Made by a program: the position numbers and the translations under genes. From contig CAUYXJ010000101.1 in NCBI GenBank assembly GCA_963577065.1, positions 1 through 9,434 on the forward strand: a stretch of DNA of 9,434 nt, in the 5' to 3' direction. Positions 5,621 through 9,434 of the stretch are shown here, one piece after another. The DNA comes from CAUYXJ01 sp963577065 (lineage in GTDB: Bacteria; Chloroflexota; Dehalococcoidia; Tepidiformales; Tepidiformaceae). The notes below the pieces were generated by a model that worked only from the letters and a program-made list of their open reading frames with translations, searched no databases and was not told where the DNA came from. Every line of letters starts with the position of its first letter. The stretch's first letter is position 1.

Positions 5621-5947
5621 ATGGAGGTGCCCGAGGACGCACCCCTGCGCGCGATGATTCGTGAGATCGAAGACGCTGCCGTGCGCGCGGCCGAGGTCCT
5701 GCCCTACGTGATCCCGCAAGACTCACAGGTAACCGGAGAAGCCGTCGCCGCGATTTCGGGTCTCACACCGCGCCAGCACGAGATCCTGCAGCTCGTCGCG
5801 AGGGGGTTCACGAACGCTGAGATCGCTGCTGAGATCTTCATCGGCGTTCGCACCGCCGAACGTCACCTGGAGAGTCTCTACGCCTCGCTCGGCGTGCACG
5901 CGCGGGTTGGGGCCGTCCGTGTCGCGATCCAGGCCGGGCTCAGCTGA
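5621..5947 (+). CDS. LuxR-type helix-turn-helix half of the broken PAS-LuxR regulator
   Basis: 108 residues from the first ATG. Residues 48-108 are a LuxR/NarL-type C-terminal HTH: LTPRQHEILQLVARGFTNAEIA (48-69), then the recognition helix region VRTAERHLESLYASLGVHAR (76-95) and VRVAIQAGLS at the end. Residues 5-30 (EDAPLRAMIREIEDAAVRAAEV) look like a linker helix. The frame is +1 relative to the PAS half and stays open back through the whole repeat block, so the true start is uncertain; no ribosome binding site precedes this ATG. This suggests it was once the C-terminal end of the gene starting at 4834. Read in frame, NAALAQ just before the ATG probably also belongs to the old protein. It could still bind DNA if translated from an internal start. 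Confidence 0.7.
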   Translation: MEVPEDAPLRAMIREIEDAAVRAAEVLPYVIPQDSQVTGEAVAAISGLTPRQHEILQLVARGFTNAEIAAEIFIGVRTAERHLESLYASLGVHARVGAVRVAIQAGLS

Positions 5948-5984
5948 CTGCCGGTTCTTCCCCGCGAGTCGCGGCGCAGGCAGT
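5947..5984 (+). terminator. Nested hairpin after the regulator stop codon
   Basis: Outer arms ACTGCC (5947-5952) and GGCAGT (5979-5984) are perfect complements and enclose a second perfect dyad, CCGCGA-G-TCGCGG (5962-5974). It begins at the last base of the LuxR stop codon. There is no T-tract after it, so it may be a GC-rich terminator without the usual tail or a transcript-end stabilising structure. Inference from base pairing and position. Confidence 0.4.
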
Positions 5985-6022
5985 GGTCTCGACCGCTGGC
6001 TGGTAGGGTCGCAGGCGAAGCG

Positions 6023-6880
6023 ATGACAGAACCAGTCCAGCACTTCTATCGCTCGCAGCGGCTGCGGCTCGCCTATTGGGCCTGGGGCAGCGCGTCGGAC
6101 CCTCCCCTGATCCTGCTGCACGGGGGCCGGGACCACGCCCGCAGCTGGGATCGCATCGCCGCGGGGTTCGCCGCCGATCATTACGTGATCGCGCCCGATC
6201 TCCGCGGTCATGGGGACTCCGAATGGGCGATCGGCAGCGAGTACCCCGTCTCTCAGAACGTCGTCGACCTGTTGACCCTCACCGAGCGCGTGCGTGCGCC
6301 GGTGCGGGTCATCTGCCACTCTTTCGGTGGTCAGGTCGCGTTCCTCGCGGCCGGGACCTACCCCGACCGCTTCGCCTCGATCGTCGCAATCGAGGGGCGT
6401 GTACCGGGACTGACGGAGACACTCGGTCCGATGGATCCCGAGCGCTTTCGTGCGTACGTCGAGGCGCGGCGGAGCCTCGAGACACGGGTCCCGCGCGTCT
6501 ACGCCGACTTGGACGCTGCGGCGCAGCGCGTAGGCGAGATGAACCCACGGCTCGAGCCGGCCATGGCCAAACATATCGCGGCCTACGCGGTGCGGTCGCA
6601 GGACGCCGGCCTCGCTTGGAAGTTCGACAACTGGTCGCGTCCGGGCGTGCGCCGCGACGAATTCACGCTCGCGGAGATGCGGACGTTCATGGCCGCGATC
6701 ACGTGCCCCGTTCTCTTCGTGGTGGGCGCCGAGTCGGGCGCGAAGCGGGGGATGGAGCAGCTCGCGAGCGAGTTCTCCTACGGCCGGGCCCTGGTCGTCG
6801 AGGAAGCGGGCCACTGGGTGCACCATGACGCCCCCGATCTGATTATCGAAGCGGCGCGGGAGCATTTTGCCGGCTCGTAG
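6023..6880 (+). CDS. Alpha/beta-hydrolase fold protein
   Basis: A 285-residue cytoplasmic hydrolase with a full alpha/beta-hydrolase fold. LILLHGGRDHARSWD (29-43) holds the oxyanion-hole HGG, and DLRGHGDSEW (59-68) is the classic loop after strand 4. The nucleophile elbow is CHSFGG with Ser100, where the first glycine of GxSxG is replaced by cysteine. The acid is probably Glu237 in FVVGAESG rather than the usual Asp, and the base is His264 in AGHWVHHDAPD. The lid (about 135-215) is helical and rich in arginine, giving no clue to substrate. Relatives include epoxide hydrolases, haloperoxidase-like esterases and C-C bond hydrolases; I cannot choose between them. The ATG lies 75 bp after the regulator stop. 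Only a weak GGCGAAG precedes it. It is followed after 54 bp by the TPR-like gene. Confidence 0.88.
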   Translation: MTEPVQHFYRSQRLRLAYWAWGSASDPPLILLHGGRDHARSWDRIAAGFAADHYVIAPDLRGHGDSEWAIGSEYPVSQNVVDLLTLTERVRAPVRVICHSFGGQVAFLAAGTYPDRFASIVAIEGRVPGLTETLGPMDPERFRAYVEARRSLETRVPRVYADLDAAAQRVGEMNPRLEPAMAKHIAAYAVRSQDAGLAWKFDNWSRPGVRRDEFTLAEMRTFMAAITCPVLFVVGAESGAKRGMEQLASEFSYGRALVVEEAGHWVHHDAPDLIIEAAREHFAGS

Positions 6881-6885
6881 CACCG

Positions 6886-6915
6886 TTGCGGCGCCGGGCC
6901 GTAGCCCCGTACGCT
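6886..6915 (+). promoter_or_regulatory. Candidate promoter of the TPR-like gene
   Basis: TTGCGG (6886-6891) and TACGCT (6910-6915) are 18 bp apart, matching the loose TTGnnn/TAnnnT pattern. Transcription would start near 6922, leaving a leader of about 13 bases that just holds the ribosome binding site GGGAG. In DNA this GC-rich such a pattern can arise by chance. Confidence 0.25.
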
Positions 6916-6934
6916 CGCGGCCAGAGGGAGCGGC

Positions 6935-7300
6935 GTGAGCGAATCTGAGCAGCCAGCGATCAGTGGCGATCAGCTGCTCGCCGTGCTCGCGGATTTAGGG
7001 ATCGGGGATACCCGTGGCGTGTCCGTCGATGACCCGATCGTCGGCGCCCTCTGCCTCGCGCATCAGCAGCTCGAAGAAGGTGAACCCGGGCTGGCGATGA
7101 ATACGCTGGAGTCGGAGCTGGCGGAGCCCGAGGGCCCCCAGACGCTGGAGATGGGTGCCGCGGCGTTCGTCCTCCGCGGGCGTGCGCACGAGGCGCAGGG
7201 GCGCGCCTACAACGCCAAGCTGGACTACGAAATGGCACTCAACCTGAACCCCACGCATCCCTACGCGACGGAGGCGGTGCGGCGGCTCAACCGCGGTTAA
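6935..7300 (+). CDS. Small TPR-like protein
   Basis: 121 residues, starting at GTG with GAGGGAG five bases upstream, a good ribosome binding site. The N-terminal half is acidic and mostly helical, with no signal peptide. The C-terminal part, about 78-112 (AFVLRGRAHEAQGRAYNAKLDYEMALNLNP), has the spacing of a tetratricopeptide repeat (small residues at positions 8 and 20, the aromatic, and the final proline). A weaker helix pair at 40-65 (LCLAHQQLEEGEPGLAMNTL) could be another. Such proteins are usually adaptors in protein-protein contacts; no partner can be named. It follows the hydrolase gene in the same direction. A fragment of the 92-bp repeat family begins directly after its TAA stop. Confidence 0.72.
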   Translation: MSESEQPAISGDQLLAVLADLGIGDTRGVSVDDPIVGALCLAHQQLEEGEPGLAMNTLESELAEPEGPQTLEMGAAAFVLRGRAHEAQGRAYNAKLDYEMALNLNPTHPYATEAVRRLNRG

Positions 7301-7301
7301 A

Positions 7302-7604
7302 GCTCGCTTCGCTCGGCGGTTTCTATCTAGCTCGCTGCGCTCGGGCCCCTCCCCGACCCCACCTCCCGCGCTCGTCTGCTGCGCCTGCGCGGCCTGACGG
7401 CCGCTCCGCCTTCGCGCTCGCTTGGTGTTTCTGGCTCGCTGCGCTCGGTCCCCACCCCCGGCCCCACGCCGGCGCTCGTCTGCTCCTGCTGCGCGGCCTA
7501 ACGGCCGCTTCGCCTCCGCGCTCACTGTTGTTTCCAGCTCGCTGCGCTCGGTCCCCACCCCCGGCCCCGCCCCGGCGCTCGTCTGCTTCGCCTGCGCGCT
7601 CGCT
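7302..7604 (+). repeat. Hairpin repeat array after the TPR-like gene (block 3)
   Basis: It opens with a 15-base head fragment, GCTCGCTTCGCTCGG (7302-7316), one base after the stop codon at 7300. Two full 93-bp units follow at 7330-7422 and 7434-7526, with hairpins GCGGCC-TGAC-GGCCGC (7389-7404) and GCGGCC-TAAC-GGCCGC (7493-7508). The last unit, 7537-7604, is 68 bp long and lacks the hairpin. Spacers are richer in T (GGTGTTTC, GTTGTTTCC). Orientation is the same as in the other blocks. There is no gene in this 374-base gap; short frames through it are not credible. Confidence 0.93.
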
Positions 7605-7606
7605 TG

Positions 7607-7638
7607 TTGACGCCTTCGTGGGCCGAAAGCCCTAGAAT
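7607..7638 (+). promoter_or_regulatory. Candidate promoter of the flavin monooxygenase gene
   Basis: TTGACG (7607-7612) matches the -35 consensus at five of six positions and TAGAAT (7633-7638) the -10 at five of six. The spacer of 20 bp is longer than usual and contains a short hairpin, GGGC-CGAAA-GCCC. Predicted start near 7645, about 30 bases before the ATG. The -35 begins two bases after the last repeat unit ends. Confidence 0.4.
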
Positions 7639-7674
7639 CGACCTCCCCAGTAGTGGCCCTAGGAGACGGCGCAG

Positions 7675-8898
7675 ATGGTGAGAGCTGAACTGATCGAGCG
7701 CAGCAAGAAGCTGCAGGAGACGCCCCCACTCGAGCGCCTCGCGGGGATGAAGGAGATGCTCCTCAAGGCGGGCGACGAGGCGCAGCAGCTTCGCCACCTG
7801 CCCGAGTGGGCTTCGAACGAAATCGCGGACCAGGGGCTTTATCGCTTCGCCCTCCCGCCGGAACTCGCGGGCGAGGATCTGCTCGCTAAGGGTCAGATCG
7901 AGATCGTGGAGGCGGCCTCCGCGATCGACGGCTCCGTCGGCTGGTGCGTCCACATCAACTCCGAGATCAACAGCCTGATCATCCGCCGCATGCGCCTGGA
8001 CTTCGCCCACGAGATGTACGACGACTGGCGCGTCCTCACCTGCGCCGGGGTTGGGCCCGGTCTTCAGCACGCCAAGGGGCGCCGTGACGGCGACGGCTGG
8101 CGCCTCTGGTGCCAGGGCGCGTTCGGCAGTGGCTGCCACAACGCCACCTGGACGCTCGTCCATAGCGGCTCCAGCGGCGTCCCCGGCGAAGACGGCAACT
8201 CGACGGAGAAAGCGTTCCTGATTCCGCGCGAGGACTTCGAGATCGTCGATACCTGGGACACGGCGGGACTACGCGGCTCGGGGAGCCACGACGTCAAGGT
8301 CGACGGGCCGTTCATCCCGGAGATGCGGACCCTCCCCATGGACCTCTTCGGCCCCTGCGAGAGCTTCTCCAATCCCACGTTCCGGAACCCGATGCAGGCC
8401 CACTACAACAAAGCGGCCGTCGCTCTCGGCATCTGCCGGGGCGCGATCGACGACCTCATCGAGCTGGCCGCCACGAAGACGCCCTGGATGTCCGGCTCGA
8501 TGCTGAAGGACCAGCCCGAAGCTCAGTACCGCATCGGCGAAGCCGAGGCGACGGTGCGGGCCGCACGCGCGTTCCTGCTGGAGGCGCAGGCCGAGACCGA
8601 GGAGTACCTCGGCCCGCTGCCGGCCGACGGTGGTCGCGCGCGGCCGGAAGGGCCGGTCCTGCGCAACTCCTTCCTCTCCTGCGTGCACGCCGCCCAGGCG
8701 ACGCGACACATCGTGGACGTGGTGCACAACACCGCGGGCACGACGGCGAGCCGCATGGACCACCCGCTCGAGCGGCGGCTGCGCGACGCCCATCAGGCGG
8801 CCTCGCATGCCGCCATTTCGTACCGGCACTACCGCACACTGGGGCAGGGCTTCCTCGGCGAGACTCCAGAAGGCTCCGGGAGCACTCCGCGCAGCTGA
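7675..8898 (+). CDS. Flavin-dependent monooxygenase of the acyl-CoA dehydrogenase fold (HsaA/HpaB-like group D)
   Basis: 407 residues, full length for the family. Helical N-terminal domain (about 15-115, with AASAIDGSVGWCVHI at 80-94), beta domain (about 120-225) and C-terminal helical domain (about 240-395). The signature DTWDTAGLRGSGSHDVKVDG (192-211) corresponds to the DTW..GLRGTGSHD segment of HsaA-type oxygenases and relatives rather than true acyl-CoA dehydrogenases. These enzymes use reduced FMN or FAD from a separate reductase to hydroxylate aromatic or steroid-derived substrates. No reductase or ring-cleavage gene is in the window, so the substrate is open. GGAG nine bases upstream of the ATG is a clear ribosome binding site. 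The gene probably stands alone behind its own promoter. It converges on the next gene with only 8 bp between the stops. A desulfurisation-type (DszC) or other acyl-CoA dehydrogenase-like role cannot be excluded. Confidence 0.82.
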   Translation: MVRAELIERSKKLQETPPLERLAGMKEMLLKAGDEAQQLRHLPEWASNEIADQGLYRFALPPELAGEDLLAKGQIEIVEAASAIDGSVGWCVHINSEINSLIIRRMRLDFAHEMYDDWRVLTCAGVGPGLQHAKGRRDGDGWRLWCQGAFGSGCHNATWTLVHSGSSGVPGEDGNSTEKAFLIPREDFEIVDTWDTAGLRGSGSHDVKVDGPFIPEMRTLPMDLFGPCESFSNPTFRNPMQAHYNKAAVALGICRGAIDDLIELAATKTPWMSGSMLKDQPEAQYRIGEAEATVRAARAFLLEAQAETEEYLGPLPADGGRARPEGPVLRNSFLSCVHAAQATRHIVDVVHNTAGTTASRMDHPLERRLRDAHQAASHAAISYRHYRTLGQGFLGETPEGSGSTPRS

Positions 8899-8906
8899 GC
8901 GAAGCG

Positions 8907-9314
8907 CTAGTCGCGCTTGCCGTCCGGCGCTTCGGCGTCGTCCGCGGCGGGAGCCTGGGGCTCATCCGTCGACTCCGGGGAGTCCCGGAGCAGTTCGTTC
9001 GTGACGGCCGAGACGACCGGGCGGAGGGGCGCCGGGGCGGCACGATAGGCCGCGGCACGGGCGGCCGATCCGCTTAGCTGCTTGATCTCCGCTTCGTGCT
9101 CGCGCACGAACTGACTGGCGCGCGCGGCCGCGGGGCGGGCCGCCTCTACCGCCTGCTGGGCGAGCCGCTCCGCCTCAGGCTGCTGCGCCCGCGCGACTTT
9201 GCGCGCGGCGCGCACAAAACGCCCCAGCGAGCGGCCGATACGGACGGCGGCTTCTTCGCCTGCCGCGGGACGATCGCCGGGCGGGTCTGCGCTGGGCTCT
9301 GACTCGGTGCTCAT
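8907..9314 (-). CDS. Hypothetical alanine-rich helical protein
   Basis: 135 residues, not recognised. The N-terminus (1-22) is rich in Pro, Ser and Glu and the C-terminal 25 residues in Pro, Ala and Asp; both look disordered. The middle (about 23-105) is one long Ala/Arg-rich helical stretch, including RIGRSLGRFVRAARKVARAQ and QPEAERLAQQAVEAARPAA, with no membrane segment. It might be a coiled coil or a nucleic-acid-binding basic helix, but that is only a guess. The frame stays open upstream to a GTG at 9380, but the ATG at 9312-9314 avoids overlapping the previous gene and is preferred. Its ribosome binding site is weak. It follows the upstream minus-strand gene by 40 bp, probably in the same transcript. 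Confidence 0.62.
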   Translation of the reverse strand: MSTESEPSADPPGDRPAAGEEAAVRIGRSLGRFVRAARKVARAQQPEAERLAQQAVEAARPAAARASQFVREHEAEIKQLSGSAARAAAYRAAPAPLRPVVSAVTNELLRDSPESTDEPQAPAADDAEAPDGKRD

Positions 9315-9354
9315 GCGCTCATGGTACACACGAGGGCGGTCCGTCGAGGCGGCA

Positions 9355-9434
9355 CTAATCGCCGCCGCCCCTGATCGCACGCATGATGCGGCGTAGCAAC
9401 CCGAAGCGAGGGCGCTTGGGCGGGCGGTAATTTC
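9355..9434 (-). CDS. C-terminal end of an unidentified gene
   Basis: The last 25 codons before a TAG (9355-9357) read NYRPPKRPRFGLLRR and end in MRAIRGGGD. The basic, proline-containing sequence with a short amphipathic stretch looks like a natural protein tail, and the stop is followed at a sensible distance by the next gene on the same strand. Too little is visible to name a family, and the frame could be a chance opening. Confidence 0.45.
   Translation of the reverse strand, partial: NYRPPKRPRFGLLRRIMRAIRGGGD

Noticed and set aside
5723..6883. Minus-strand open frame of 386 codons
   Set aside because: It lies opposite the HTH half and the alpha/beta hydrolase, whose motifs are intact; the antisense translation has no recognisable domain.
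6995..7729. Minus-strand frame with Arg-rich motifs through block 3
   Set aside because: It consists of the reverse of the repeat units plus antisense of the TPR-like gene; open only because the repeat lacks stops in that frame.
8896..8912. Bidirectional terminator between the convergent genes
   Set aside because: Only a 4-bp stem AGCG-AAG-CGCT is present with no T-tract; too weak to call.

Overview
This is a window of very high G+C content (roughly 70% by eye) with tightly packed genes, GTG starts alongside ATG, and alanine/arginine-rich proteins. The gene set (a fused uroporphyrinogen methyltransferase/synthase, a two-domain CbiX-type chelatase, an Fbp-type iron-binding lipoprotein, a PAS-LuxR regulator, an HsaA-like flavin monooxygenase) and the codon use fit a high-G+C Actinomycetota lineage, possibly Thermoleophilia. 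That placement is inference; no rRNA or other taxonomic marker is present.

Layout. Positions 1-115 hold the start of a short-chain dehydrogenase on the minus strand. Positions 116-730 have no gene and are mostly a tandem array of a GC-rich repeat. Positions 731-2969 (minus) are a two-gene tetrapyrrole operon: the fused cobA-hemD gene, then a CbiX/SirB-like chelatase. Upstream on the same strand are an iron(III)-binding lipoprotein gene (3057-4085) and an unidentified 104-residue gene (4246-4560). A divergent control region (4561-4833) leads to a plus-strand set: a PAS-LuxR regulator broken into two reading frames by a repeat block, an alpha/beta hydrolase (6023-6880) and a small TPR-like protein (6935-7300). 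A second gene-free repeat block (7301-7604) precedes an HsaA-like flavin monooxygenase (7675-8898). Convergent with it are a small helical protein (8907-9314) and the last codons of another gene, both minus.

Function. HemD makes uroporphyrinogen III, CobA methylates it to precorrin-2, and the chelatase would insert Fe or Co into the oxidised product, giving sirohaem or feeding cobalamin synthesis. The precorrin-2 dehydrogenase needed in between is not in the window. An iron-uptake binding protein next to this operon makes a sensible iron-tetrapyrrole neighbourhood, and a similar 17-bp motif lies upstream of both units.

The most unusual content is the repeat family. It has a 92-93 bp unit that starts and ends with GCTCGCT and carries a GCGGCC/GGCCGC hairpin with a changing loop. 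Units are separated by short variable spacers and all point the same way in three blocks (164-701, 5411-5598, 7302-7604). The middle block sits inside the regulator gene and splits it between the PAS and HTH domains.
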